The notes below the pieces were generated by a model. It did not search any database. It saw only the letters and a list, made by a program, of their open reading frames with translations, and was not told the DNA's origin. A stretch of 64,000 nt of DNA. Source: Catalinimonas sp038039535. GTDB lineage: Bacteria > Bacteroidota > Bacteroidia > Cytophagales > Cyclobacteriaceae. Positions 1 to 7,915 of the stretch are shown piece by piece; the first letter of the stretch is position 1; each line of letters starts with the position of its first letter. The stretch spans positions 4,491 through 68,490 of the forward strand of contig NZ_JBBPHP010000038.1 of the NCBI RefSeq assembly GCF_038039535.1, written 5' to 3'. A program made the translations under genes and the position numbers.

Positions 1-155
1 CTAAACCTTTCCTTACCTCGCTTGTTATAAACAGTTCAATCTAATGAAGTAAGCTCAATGCACTGTTTTTAAATATCTCATGATCTGCGAACCGGCTTTT
101 TTTTCGCAATGCAGCTTTTACTGGGAGTATTTTACAATCTTAAACCCATCTTACC
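1..155. other. Left-edge non-coding stretch
   Basis: I see no open reading frame and no tRNA-like structure in these 155 bases. The stretch presumably holds the promoter of the SDR gene. No convincing TAnnTTTG box was found, and no end of an upstream gene is recognisable. Confidence 0.4.
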
Positions 156-923
156 ATGAATAAACTATTTGACCTGACTGGTAAAACCGCTATCGTGACC
201 GGCGGAGCCAATGGCATTGGTAAAGCTTGCGCTATTCAACTGGCACAAGCCGGAGCCAAGATAGCCATTGGCGACCTGAAAATAGATGATGCCCAACGAG
301 TTGTTGAAGAAATTGAGCAAGCCGGAGGAAAAGCTATTGCCCTGGAATGTAACATCCTCAAGGATGAGCAGATGGTCAAGCTGGTGGAAGACACTGTGCA
401 GCAACTCGGCGGAGTGCATATCCTGGTCAACAACGCCGGAGGGGGCGGGGGCGGACGCGAAAACCCTTTCAAAATTTCGGTAGATGATTTTGAGCGCGAC
501 TTCAAACTCAACGTCTTTAGTGCATGGCGAATGGCGCAGTTGTGTGTGCCGCATATGAAAGGTGCTGGATACGGCTCTATCATTAATATTACCTCTATGA
601 GCAGCGTTAACAAAAGCCCCAACATGAGCGGCTACGCAGCTTCTAAAGCTGCTCTCAATCACATGGGTGCTAACTTGGCGCATGACTTTGGTCCCGAAGT
701 GCGCATCAACTCCGTAGGACCCGGAGCCACCCAGACTGCCGCTCTTAAGTCGGTTCTTACTCCGGAAATTGAAGAAAAAATGCTGGCGCATACCCCAATC
801 AAGCGCTTAGGTAAGCCTGAAGATATCGCAGGAGCCGTGCTTTACTTTGCCTGTCCCATTTCCGAATGGGTAAGCGGCCAGGTGCTATTCGTCAACGGCG
901 GTGGCGTTCAAACCCTGGATTAA
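156..923 (+). CDS. SDR family NAD(P)-dependent oxidoreductase
   Basis: This is a classical short-chain dehydrogenase/reductase of 255 aa, the usual length for the family. The cofactor-binding glycine motif TGGANGIG is at residues 15-22 and NNAG at 92-95. The catalytic residues are Asn119, Ser147, Tyr160 and Lys164 (YAASK). The C-terminal part (GxVLFVNGG) is also typical. It resembles 7-alpha-hydroxysteroid dehydrogenase and glucose dehydrogenase-like SDRs; the substrate cannot be read from the sequence. An odd feature is a run of six glycines right after NNA (residues 95-100). The gene ends 10 nt before the serine hydrolase start, so the two are probably co-transcribed. Both are visibly richer in G+C than the rest of the window. 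Confidence 0.93.
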   Translation: MNKLFDLTGKTAIVTGGANGIGKACAIQLAQAGAKIAIGDLKIDDAQRVVEEIEQAGGKAIALECNILKDEQMVKLVEDTVQQLGGVHILVNNAGGGGGGRENPFKISVDDFERDFKLNVFSAWRMAQLCVPHMKGAGYGSIINITSMSSVNKSPNMSGYAASKAALNHMGANLAHDFGPEVRINSVGPGATQTAALKSVLTPEIEEKMLAHTPIKRLGKPEDIAGAVLYFACPISEWVSGQVLFVNGGGVQTLD

Positions 924-933
924 ATCACGTATT

Positions 934-2268
934 ATGGATTTACTACTTTCTCGTCACGTTTATTTTCTTTTGTCAATCACTTTATTGTTCACACTCAATG
1001 AGAGCATTGCCCAGCCTCATGAAAAATATCTTTCGGCAAAAGAAAGCGAACCCGGCAACTTCGGTTGGATGCAGGGCTTTCCCCCACCCCCTGACAAAAT
1101 ACTGAAGGTCTCGGACGGTTCTTTCTTTGGGTTTCCGGCCATACGCTGGAGTGGGGTGCACATGCGGGAACTACTGCCCACAGTAAACGTATCAGGCGGT
1201 TTGGATGCTTCAGTGCCTTTTGACTATGAACTTGACAAGACTACTGACTCCATAACCTTTCTACCGTGGGGTGCACAAGATTCCATGACCTGGGAGGAGT
1301 CGTTGTGGGAAAATTATACCGATGGTATCATTATTATACATCAAGGTAAAGTGGTCTACGAACGTTACTTTAGCGAGCTGACTGAAACCGATGTCCACGC
1401 TGTGATGTCGCTCACCAAATCATTTACTGGCACCCTTGCAGCCACCCTGGTTGCCGAAGGAGTAATTGACGAAAATAAACTGGTGGCGGAATACGTGCCG
1501 GAGCTCAAAAACTCGGCCTTTGGTGACGCTACTGTCCGACAGGTGATGGACATGACCACCGCACTGGAATACAGCGAAAACTATGCTGATCCTAATGCCG
1601 AAGTCTGGAGTTTCTCTGCTGCTGGAAGCCCACTGCCCAAGCCCGAAGACTATGACGGTCCGGTAGGCTACTATGAGTACCTGGAAACCGTGAAAAAAAA
1701 TGGACAGCACGGGGAAGTTTTTAGTTACCGCACCATCAACGCTGATGCACTGGGCTGGATTATGGCGAAAGCCACAGGTAAGTCGGTTGACGAGTTATTA
1801 TCCGACAAAATATGGAGCCAGTTAGGAGTGGAGCAAGACAGCTATTACCAGGTGGATGGCCTGGGAACTCCCTTTGCCGGAGGGGGCTTTAACGCAGGGC
1901 TGCGCGATCTGGCTCGCTTCGGAGAGATGATTCGCAACAAGGGAAAATGGCAAGGCAGGCAGATCATTCCGCAAGATGCTGTAGAAGATATTGAAGAAGG
2001 GGGAAGTCAGGAAGCCTTCGCGAAATCAGATCACCCTGAGCTCAAAGACTGGTCGTACCACAATATGTGGTGGATGACTGAAAATGAACATGGTGCCTTT
2101 AGTGCTCGTGGGGTGCACGGACAGGCTATCTACATTGACCCAAAAGCTGAAATGGTGATTGTACGGCTGGCTTCGCACCCGGTAGCAGCTAATGCCGCCA
2201 ACGATGCTTACTCACTGCCCGCCTATCAGGCTGTGGCCGAGTATCTGATGAAAAAGTATAAAAAATAA
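934..2268 (+). CDS. Serine hydrolase, class C beta-lactamase / NylB-like family
   Basis: A secreted or periplasmic hydrolase of the penicillin-binding-protein / beta-lactamase fold. I chose the ATG at 934 because it opens a clean signal peptide (MDLLLSRHVYFLL... ending near SIAQ). An upstream in-frame ATG at 901 would overlap the SDR gene. The SxxK nucleophile motif is SLTK, about residues 159-162 from this start. The second motif is the FSYRTINAD stretch, and HGQ stands where the KTG box is expected. The SYRxxNxDxLGW and GxHGQxIYxDP patterns resemble 6-aminohexanoate-dimer hydrolases and EstB-type esterases more than true beta-lactamases. It is likely an esterase or amidase; the substrate is unknown. 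Confidence 0.88.
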   Translation: MDLLLSRHVYFLLSITLLFTLNESIAQPHEKYLSAKESEPGNFGWMQGFPPPPDKILKVSDGSFFGFPAIRWSGVHMRELLPTVNVSGGLDASVPFDYELDKTTDSITFLPWGAQDSMTWEESLWENYTDGIIIIHQGKVVYERYFSELTETDVHAVMSLTKSFTGTLAATLVAEGVIDENKLVAEYVPELKNSAFGDATVRQVMDMTTALEYSENYADPNAEVWSFSAAGSPLPKPEDYDGPVGYYEYLETVKKNGQHGEVFSYRTINADALGWIMAKATGKSVDELLSDKIWSQLGVEQDSYYQVDGLGTPFAGGGFNAGLRDLARFGEMIRNKGKWQGRQIIPQDAVEDIEEGGSQEAFAKSDHPELKDWSYHNMWWMTENEHGAFSARGVHGQAIYIDPKAEMVIVRLASHPVAANAANDAYSLPAYQAVAEYLMKKYKK

Positions 2269-2332
2269 CCATGAAGAGGAAAGAATTATGATCATAACCG
2301 ATATAGGATACTGAAAAACAACATTCTTACTG

Positions 2333-2818
2333 ATGATGATAGAGAAAATTTTTAGTAAAGCATTTATTTCAAAAGCACTCTATGGATCTATTACCATATT
2401 AGCGGTATTGCTATCTTTCAAGGATCATCAACTATCGGCTTGGCACGGAGTGATGCTTTTGTTTGGGACTTCACTTTCGGTAGCCCTTGCCGAAGCATTC
2501 AGCGAAACAATCAGTCAGGTAATCGCTGGAAAGAAAAAGCTGGATCAAAAAGAGCTTGTTGAAATTTGGCATGAAACCAGGCCAGTCCTGTCTGCTTCTT
2601 ACTTACCCATACTGATGTTATTACTAGCGACAGTAGATTTATTTTCAGTGTCAACCGCGGTAATACTGACAGAATACTTAATCTATGCTACACTTTTCGT
2701 ATATGGGCTGCGCATAGGATACTTACTGCATGGCCCAAAACTACGGATGTTTTTAGCAGGTTTATTTACTTTAGCAATTGGTGGATTGCTTGGCATTAGC
2801 AAATTGTTATTTCATTAG
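2333..2818 (+). CDS. Small integral membrane protein, unknown
   Basis: A 161 aa protein with four to five hydrophobic segments (about residues 12-32, 38-58, 90-112, 115-135 and 138-160) and a charged loop (KKKLDQKELVEIWHE) between the second and third. I do not recognise the family. The AEAFSE stretch after TM2 is faintly reminiscent of VIT/CCC1-type transporters, but that is not enough to assign function. There are two adjacent ATGs at 2333 and 2336. It lies 64 nt after the serine hydrolase and could be its own transcription unit. Confidence 0.6.
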   Translation: MMIEKIFSKAFISKALYGSITILAVLLSFKDHQLSAWHGVMLLFGTSLSVALAEAFSETISQVIAGKKKLDQKELVEIWHETRPVLSASYLPILMLLLATVDLFSVSTAVILTEYLIYATLFVYGLRIGYLLHGPKLRMFLAGLFTLAIGGLLGISKLLFH

Positions 2819-2891
2819 AATTAGGTCACCGCTTAGAAAATTACTATGGTTATGAAAGTCACGATAAAATTTTCAAATGATCAAAAATAAC

Positions 2892-3053
2892 TTACCTCCG
2901 CGGTTTTCTAGATAAAAATAAAAGGAGATATGTTGAGGTTAGTACTCCTAATATGGGTTTATCAAAATACATACACAATCCTAATATGAAAAGTACCACC
3001 ATTCCATGAACTGTCCACACTTTTTCTTGCAAAAACCTTATTATTCTCATCAT
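2892..3053 (-). CDS. Small membrane protein (53 aa), unknown
   Basis: This minus-strand reading frame of 53 aa begins MMRIIRFLQEKVW and ends LLLFLSRKPRR. It has two hydrophobic segments (about residues 17-30 and 34-47) joined by a short DKP turn, with basic residues at both ends, as expected of a two-helix hairpin with both ends in the cytoplasm. It follows the 49 aa gene at 3096-3245 by 42 nt on the same strand. No family is recognised. The call rests on protein-like composition, the paired start codons and the tandem arrangement. Confidence 0.45.
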   Translation of the reverse strand: MMRIIRFLQEKVWTVHGMVVLFILGLCMYFDKPILGVLTSTYLLLFLSRKPRR

Positions 3054-3095
3054 AGCTTAAAAAATGTCAATACCTTTTACACATGAGCTATTTTT

Positions 3096-3245
3096 TCAAA
3101 GCAGCCTTACACCTTCAATCAGAAGGTAAATAAAAACATAAAGTAAAAGAAGCCCGGTGTAAAAAGTGCGTGTCTTCTTCTTGGTTTTGCCGAATAATAG
3201 GCGCTGAAGCCCATATTTAAATGTCTTTTCGTATGGAGTTTTCAT
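3096..3245 (-). CDS. Small single-span membrane protein (49 aa), unknown
   Basis: The frame reads MKTPYEKTFKYGLQRLLF, a basic GKTKKKTR linker, then a hydrophobic segment (TGLLLLYVFIYLLIEG) and a stop. A strongly basic N-terminal half followed by one membrane helix suggests a membrane-anchored peptide facing the cytoplasm. It precedes the 53 aa gene by 42 nt in the same orientation, so the two may form a mini-operon. No family is recognised. A chance ORF is possible, but the amphipathic layout argues against it. Confidence 0.45.
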   Translation of the reverse strand: MKTPYEKTFKYGLQRLLFGKTKKKTRTFYTGLLLLYVFIYLLIEGVRLL

Positions 3246-3487
3246 AATGCTTTGTGTTTTCAGTAAATGCTAGCGCTCGCTAAATTCTTCCCATCAATCA
3301 AAAGTAGCTCATGTTCAAACGATAAAATTAATCAGGCTGGCCGATAGAAAAGCAAATAATTAGCAGAACACTACTATAAATAGTACCAATAAAATTAACA
3401 TAAACTTAACACAAAGTTAACATATTATATTTTGATATTAAAAATTATAAACTTTCAAATTACTTTTATTAATACATAAGTTCAATG

Positions 3488-3507
3488 AAAAACCTTTTTC
3501 GGTTTTT
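3488..3507 (-). terminator. Possible terminator after the porin gene
   Basis: AAAAACC and GGTTTTT form a 7 bp stem around a six-base loop, 21 nt beyond the porin stop codon. The stem itself supplies the U-rich end. It is weak and could work in either direction. Confidence 0.4.
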
Positions 3508-3527
3508 AAGTGACTTAAAGTTAGCTG

Positions 3528-4742
3528 TTAAAAGGAGACTTCATACTGCACCCTGAATCTCCAGCTTTGATGCGGGATATCCACATCACTTTTCTCAAAT
3601 TCAAAATAGGATACATCGGCAGTTAACTTATTGGCATGTCCGTTAAAGAAACAATTGAAGGCCAAAGAAAACTCTTCTCTGGCATACTGGGGAAACCCAA
3701 GAGAGGGTTGGAATACTGCGTAACGAAACGCTGGCTCAAATAATGGCTGTGTGGTATCCAAATCATTATTCAGCACATAGCCTGCCTGCCAGAAACCTCC
3801 TCTCAGGCGAGTGAGAGTTTGGTTTATATGATCATCAATGTCTTTCAGGTGCATCTCGCTATGCCAGCTGAATGAGCGATACATGAAAGCAGTCTCCAGC
3901 AACCATTGGTTAACCGTAAACTGTCCTGCCTCCCCTATTTCAAAATTTGCCAGACTACCTCCTCCTGAAGAAGAAAACCTGGTGTAACGACTCCTGTTGG
4001 TTGCCCCTGCCAAGGCCACCGAAGCCAGAGGTTCTTCCCGGTCTTCCAGGTCTGAACCTGTCATAGGTACGGCTTCCCCTAAAAAATTCCATTGTACACG
4101 GGCGGTGTACATCAGGTTTTTATCATCATTTTCACGTGCGTTGATGCCCGTACCGGTTAGTACAGCCAGATGATAGTTAAAGTCAGCTATTTTAGACTTT
4201 TGGATATGTCCGTATACTGTGATGCCTTGCTGCCGGTCTAAAGTGAATGGACGATTGATGATAGAACGTTCCATCATTTGTTGATTGCCACTGGAAATTA
4301 CCCTTTCCCGGGTATACTCTGTCTTCCATTGTCCTAGTTTAAAACTCAGCCAGGGCCATTTCTCAATCATTACCCTAAAATCCAATAATCTTGAAGCACC
4401 CAGTTCGTACTCAAAATAATACTTTAACCAGGGTTGAAAGGTATGTCCTCCTACCTTGAGACGGGCGCGATTGATTTTAAATACTGTCTCCTGCTCAGGT
4501 GCAAAATCCTCAAACGTGATGGGGTCTTGATCATTGGGCGTGGCAAACCTGAACTGAAGCCTGCCACCGATCTGCAACTGAAACTTATTGTCTGGGGCGG
4601 TAAATTGAAAGCCCCTTGAAGTATATTCAATTTGTGTGGTTAAGGAATCTTTTGCTTTACCATCATTTTGCTGAGCAAATGTATTATGGAACAGACACAC
4701 TAAAGAGATAAAAAGTAGGACAGTACTTAATTTGACATTCAT
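3528..4742 (-). CDS. Outer-membrane porin, phosphate-selective OprP/OprO type
   Basis: A 404 aa outer-membrane beta-barrel protein. Residues 1-23 are a signal peptide (MNVKLSTVLLFISLVCLF...TFA) cut before Gln24. After it comes the family's opening pattern (GFQFTAPDNKFQLQIGGRLQFRF), alternating aromatic strands throughout, and a C-terminal Phe (YEVSF), the usual barrel-insertion signal. Length fits the phosphate-selective porin O/P family. In Bacteroidota such porins are often not phosphate-specific, so the substrate is open. The next gene upstream on the same strand is the PepSY-like lipoprotein, but a hairpin separates them, so this is probably an independent transcript. Confidence 0.85.
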   Translation of the reverse strand: MNVKLSTVLLFISLVCLFHNTFAQQNDGKAKDSLTTQIEYTSRGFQFTAPDNKFQLQIGGRLQFRFATPNDQDPITFEDFAPEQETVFKINRARLKVGGHTFQPWLKYYFEYELGASRLLDFRVMIEKWPWLSFKLGQWKTEYTRERVISSGNQQMMERSIINRPFTLDRQQGITVYGHIQKSKIADFNYHLAVLTGTGINARENDDKNLMYTARVQWNFLGEAVPMTGSDLEDREEPLASVALAGATNRSRYTRFSSSGGGSLANFEIGEAGQFTVNQWLLETAFMYRSFSWHSEMHLKDIDDHINQTLTRLRGGFWQAGYVLNNDLDTTQPLFEPAFRYAVFQPSLGFPQYAREEFSLAFNCFFNGHANKLTADVSYFEFEKSDVDIPHQSWRFRVQYEVSF

Positions 4743-4881
4743 GTTATGGACTTTCTGTAATGACTTATGCTATTCAGGAAAAAATATAGCTAGGTATAGG
4801 AGCTAGAGACTTTGGAGCGATAGAGGTAATAGACTAAAGTGGATCAATAAGCCCGACCAACTAACCCGACAAATAAATGAA

Positions 4882-4909
4882 GAAGCTGCCCTTACCTTGG
4901 GGCAGCCTC
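4882..4909 (-). terminator. Rho-independent terminator after the PepSY-like gene
   Basis: GAAGCTGCCC and GGGCAGCCTC pair over 10 positions with an 8-base loop. The single irregular pair is a G-U wobble when read as minus-strand RNA, and a U-rich stretch follows. It lies 15 nt after the stop of the PepSY-like gene. Confidence 0.65.
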
Positions 4910-4923
4910 TTTTCAATTGATGA

Positions 4924-5370
4924 TCAATCAATAAAGGAATAAGCATTTTCTGTCACCTGACCATCTTGTGTAAAGACCACCTGACGATCAGTGATATTAC
5001 TTTCCAATTCTACTTCATAGAGCTTTTCCCCGTCTTTTTCCACGAGTTCCGCGTCATCAATCTGATAATCTTTGAAATCTACCTGTATGGTATTTTTTAC
5101 CGCTTCAGGAAGTTCACTTGGCTTGATGTCGTATTTGTAAAGAATAAGCTCGCCCATAGCATCAATGTAAGCATTATGATCTATTAGGTTGTGGTCAAAT
5201 TCCACCTCGTAATCATCTCCATGTTTTTCCCATTCTACATCCCGTGCATCCGGAAAATTAGTCTTAAAAGTATTCAATACTACTGAGGGTATGTCATTGG
5301 GATTAATATCCTGTGCGCAAGACATCAACGTACCACTAAATATGAAAAGTGAAATAATAATGATTCTCAT
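4924..5370 (-). CDS. PepSY-like domain lipoprotein
   Basis: A 148 aa exported protein with two tandem PepSY-like repeats. The first is about residues 30-85 (VLNTFKTNFPDARDVEWE...YEVEF) and the second about 87-145. The N-terminus has a lipobox (GTLMSC, Cys at about residue 18), so it is probably a lipoprotein. This family (PepSY-like, PF11396 type) is typical of Bacteroidota and often sits beside two-component systems. Here it is directly downstream of an RR/HK pair on the same strand, 102 nt after the kinase stop, which suggests it is a target or an accessory sensor. Molecular function is unknown. Confidence 0.8.
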   Translation of the reverse strand: MRIIIISLFIFSGTLMSCAQDINPNDIPSVVLNTFKTNFPDARDVEWEKHGDDYEVEFDHNLIDHNAYIDAMGELILYKYDIKPSELPEAVKNTIQVDFKDYQIDDAELVEKDGEKLYEVELESNITDRQVVFTQDGQVTENAYSFID

Positions 5371-5472
5371 GTTATTCGTTTTTGGATTTAAAATAATTAT
5401 AACCCAAAGGTCAATAACAAAACTGGAAAGAATTGGGAATAGCGGAAAGCTTCTGTTTTTTTTAATATTGGT

Positions 5473-6738
5473 CTAAAACCGAATGCTGAAATGATGCTGT
5501 TGCTGTCGGTAGCTATATTGTATAGTAATATCGTATAAACTGGCTATGGATTTTACAATTGCCATACCCAAACCTGTAGAGTGAGCTCTGGTATTGTTTT
5601 TATAGAAACGCTCAAATATTTGCCCTGAATCCAATGGCTCCTCTATACCGGTATTAGAGATGGTAAGGCTGTCGTAGTTGACATTTATGGAGATTAAGCC
5701 TCCTCGGATATTATGAACAATAGCATTCTTGACTAAATTTGAGATCATGATGCGCGCCAGCTCCGGGTTCATAAGTTTCTCACAAGATGAGTCTATCTGT
5801 AAATTGAACTCAATCTCTCTAAAGTCAGACTGATCTTTAAAATCATCGTATAAATTTTTTACCAGCTTATCAATCGACACTTTTTCAACATCCTGAAACT
5901 GCCTGTTTTCAATTTTGGAAAGTAATAGCAGGGATTTATTCATCCGGGTAAGTCGTTCCAGATTGTTCATGACAGTCATTAAGCCGGTGACTTGTGTTTC
6001 AGTCAGATCATTTTTCCCTATAAGTAGCTCTAGTTTATTTAGGCTAATGGCAAGGGGTGTTTGCAACTCATGAGAAGCGTTTTCAATAAATTGTTTTTGT
6101 TGATTGTAAACATTGATATTACTCTGTAAAAGCTTACTGATCGTATCATTCAAGATGTTAAATTCTTCTACTTGTGTCTTTTGCATACGTACTGACTCTG
6201 GTCGGTCCAGCCGAAATTGTTCTAAATATCTGAGTAACTTATAAAAAGGCTGCCAGATACGTTGCAATAGAAGGTTGTTGAGCACAATCATACTTGCGAC
6301 TAGTCCCAGATAAAGCCACAAAATAGCGTATAGCAGGTCTTCAATCAGGTCATCTTCCTCTACCATAGAGGTAATGATGCTCAACTCATAGTATTGTTGC
6401 CCAAGGATAAAAACTGATCTCAGCATTCTTACCGGTTCATAATCTTCTTCATTAAGCATGTATAAGGTAGTGTCTTGATATGTGTCTTCATGCGTGATAG
6501 CCTCTTTGGGCGAAATTTTCCTGATCGCATAATTGCCTTCCTGAAAGCTACTTTGATATAGAACCGTACTATCATAAGCTGCTTTCTGAATAATCAGTAT
6601 TTTGGAGTTCTGTAGCCCATCATCAATACTATCATAAATCTCATCCAGCATAACAAAGTAAAAGATGATAGCCCAAACCGATATAATGATCAGCAGAAGT
6701 CCTATAAAGTAGGATGAGGTATAATTCAGTAACTTCAC
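5473..6738 (-). CDS. Two-component sensor histidine kinase
   Basis: A 421 aa membrane kinase. TM1 is about residues 9-30, a periplasmic sensor region of about 100 aa follows, and TM2 is about 135-157. The HisKA box is ENASHELQTPLA, with phospho-accepting His near residue 225. The HATPase domain has an N-box (NLVKNAIVHN) and a GLGMAIV G2 box; its G1 box reads SNTG rather than DxGxG. The start codon is GTG at 6738, overlapping the TGA of the response regulator by four bases (GTGA), so translation is probably coupled. The signal sensed is unknown; the adjacent PepSY-like lipoprotein is a plausible partner. Confidence 0.9.
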   Translation of the reverse strand: MKLLNYTSSYFIGLLLIIISVWAIIFYFVMLDEIYDSIDDGLQNSKILIIQKAAYDSTVLYQSSFQEGNYAIRKISPKEAITHEDTYQDTTLYMLNEEDYEPVRMLRSVFILGQQYYELSIITSMVEEDDLIEDLLYAILWLYLGLVASMIVLNNLLLQRIWQPFYKLLRYLEQFRLDRPESVRMQKTQVEEFNILNDTISKLLQSNINVYNQQKQFIENASHELQTPLAISLNKLELLIGKNDLTETQVTGLMTVMNNLERLTRMNKSLLLLSKIENRQFQDVEKVSIDKLVKNLYDDFKDQSDFREIEFNLQIDSSCEKLMNPELARIMISNLVKNAIVHNIRGGLISINVNYDSLTISNTGIEEPLDSGQIFERFYKNNTRAHSTGLGMAIVKSIASLYDITIQYSYRQQQHHFSIRF

Positions 6739-7412
6739 GGCAACACCAGTTTATAACCCACACCGTAAACAGCCTGAATCTCTATGTCTGCCTGTTGGTC
6801 TTTTAGTTTTTTTCTAAGATTCTTGATTTGTGAATATACAAACTCAAAACTATCCGACTCATCAATCTGATCTCCCCACACATGTTCCGCAAGTGCTGAC
6901 TTGCTCAACAGACGGTTTTTGTTGGAAACAAAGTATAATAAAATGTCAAACTCTTTACGGTTAAGTTGTATCTCTTCTCCATTTACTGTTACCCTGCGTT
7001 CATCCGGATCTATGATCACATTTCGCACGTTAATTTTGTTTGAACCATCAAATTTTTTCCTGCGTAGCACAGATTTCAGGCGGGCATGCAGTTCTGCCAT
7101 ATGAAAAGGTTTAGATAAATAATCGTCAGCCCCCAGGTTAAGCCCCTTGATCCGGTCATCCAGCGAGTTTTTAGCAGAAACAATGATTACTCCCTCTGCT
7201 TTATTGCTTTTTTTTAACTCATTTAATATATCCAAACCACTACCATCAGGTAAAGATATATCCAGAAGGATACAGTCATATTCATAAAGGTGTACTTTCT
7301 CAAGCGCTGTATCATAATCTATGGCTGTTTCTATCAAATAATTTTCTGCCTGCAGCGATTCTATGATATTATTACGCATATCAGCTTCATCTTCTATTAC
7401 TAATACTTTCAT
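6735..7412 (-). CDS. OmpR/PhoB-family response regulator
   Basis: A 225 aa regulator with an N-terminal receiver domain (residues 1-115) and a C-terminal winged-helix DNA-binding domain (about 128-224). The acidic pocket is at residues 7-9 (EDE), the phospho-acceptor Asp is in CILLDISLPDGSG (about residue 51), and the conserved Lys is in LSKPF. The C-terminal part carries the expected RKEFDILLYF and YGVGYKL motifs. It is the first gene of the pair and overlaps the kinase start by four bases. It probably controls the nearby PepSY-like gene and its own operon; no operator was identified. Confidence 0.93.
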   Translation of the reverse strand: MKVLVIEDEADMRNNIIESLQAENYLIETAIDYDTALEKVHLYEYDCILLDISLPDGSGLDILNELKKSNKAEGVIIVSAKNSLDDRIKGLNLGADDYLSKPFHMAELHARLKSVLRRKKFDGSNKINVRNVIIDPDERRVTVNGEEIQLNRKEFDILLYFVSNKNRLLSKSALAEHVWGDQIDESDSFEFVYSQIKNLRKKLKDQQADIEIQAVYGVGYKLVLP

Positions 7413-7598
7413 TTTTTGGAGATTAAGGTAATATGCAATTAAGCGAAAAGAATATGGAAAGATTTAGGAATTGAAATCTTCTCTTCAAACAAATCGTGAT
7501 AAATAACATGAGTTTACTAAAATTCCTAAGAGTCTGATCATTTATGATTGAGAGTCCGGTCTATAGTGAATCAATATTGTACTAGATAAATGTATGCT

Positions 7599-7742
7599 AT
7601 GCCAAAGAAAAATAGAACCAAAGAAAAAGCTGATACTTCCGTGAGAAATGCTAGTCCGGTATGTTATATCAATTCGGATGAGTTGCGCCCTGAATATAAA
7701 GAGAATCCGAATGAGAGGAAATATAAGAAGGAGAATAAATAA
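7599..7742 (+). CDS. Small basic protein (47 aa), hypothetical
   Basis: The frame begins MPKKNRTKEKADTSV, contains CYINSDELRPEYKE, and ends ERKYKKENK. It is highly charged and soluble, with no membrane segment and a single Cys. An in-frame ATG at 7590 would add three residues. Composition looks like a genuine small Bacteroidota protein rather than a chance frame, but I do not recognise it. It is transcribed towards hmp. Confidence 0.4.
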   Translation: MPKKNRTKEKADTSVRNASPVCYINSDELRPEYKENPNERKYKKENK

Positions 7743-7830
7743 TGCGGTTGGTTTAGCATTATAAAATACTAATATATGCTGATTCTTATTTTAGAAAACC
7801 TATTGCCCGTTTTTTGTAAAAAACTTCGGT

Positions 7831-7838
7831 TAACTTTG
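7831..7838 (+). promoter_or_regulatory. Candidate Bacteroidota -7 promoter box for hmp
   Basis: The bases TAACTTTG match the Bacteroidota sigma-ABfr -7 consensus TAnnTTTG, 77 bp before the hmp ATG. A TTTG stretch lies upstream, but with only about 14 bp spacing instead of the expected 19 or so, so the -33 element is doubtful. Confidence 0.4.
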
Positions 7839-7865
7839 AAACTTTATACTCTATTTTAAGGTATT

Positions 7866-7885
7866 AAAAGACTAAAATATCTTTT
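7866..7885 (+). promoter_or_regulatory. Small inverted repeat in the hmp leader
   Basis: AAAAGA and TCTTTT are arranged as an inverted repeat with an 8 bp spacer, 30 bp upstream of the hmp start codon. Position and symmetry would suit an operator for an NO-responsive repressor, but the arms are short and AT-rich and could occur by chance. Confidence 0.25.
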
Positions 7886-7915
7886 TATCTTTTAAATTTT
7901 TAACCAGCATTATTT

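Larger units (their letters stand above)
2819..3527. other. Long gap containing only two micro-genes
   Basis: Apart from the two small minus-strand frames, this 709 bp stretch is AT-rich and I see no longer gene. The part from 3246 to 3480 is presumably the promoter region of the micro-genes; it has many TTAAC repeats (around 3390-3425) that could bind a regulator. A weak hairpin lies at 3488-3507. Confidence 0.4.
7413..7915. other. Intergenic region with a micro-gene and the hmp promoter
   Basis: This 503 bp stretch separates the divergent response regulator and flavohemoglobin genes. It holds one possible 47 aa gene (7599-7742), a candidate -7 box (7831-7838) and a small inverted repeat (7866-7885). 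The rest is AT-rich without recognisable features. Confidence 0.4.

Noticed and set aside
165..791. Long minus-strand frame (208 aa) under the SDR gene
   Set aside because: It lies wholly antisense to a gene with complete SDR motifs and has the low-complexity look of a shadow frame.
901..933. Upstream start of the serine hydrolase at 901
   Set aside because: It would overlap the SDR gene and add residues before an otherwise perfect signal peptide beginning at 934.
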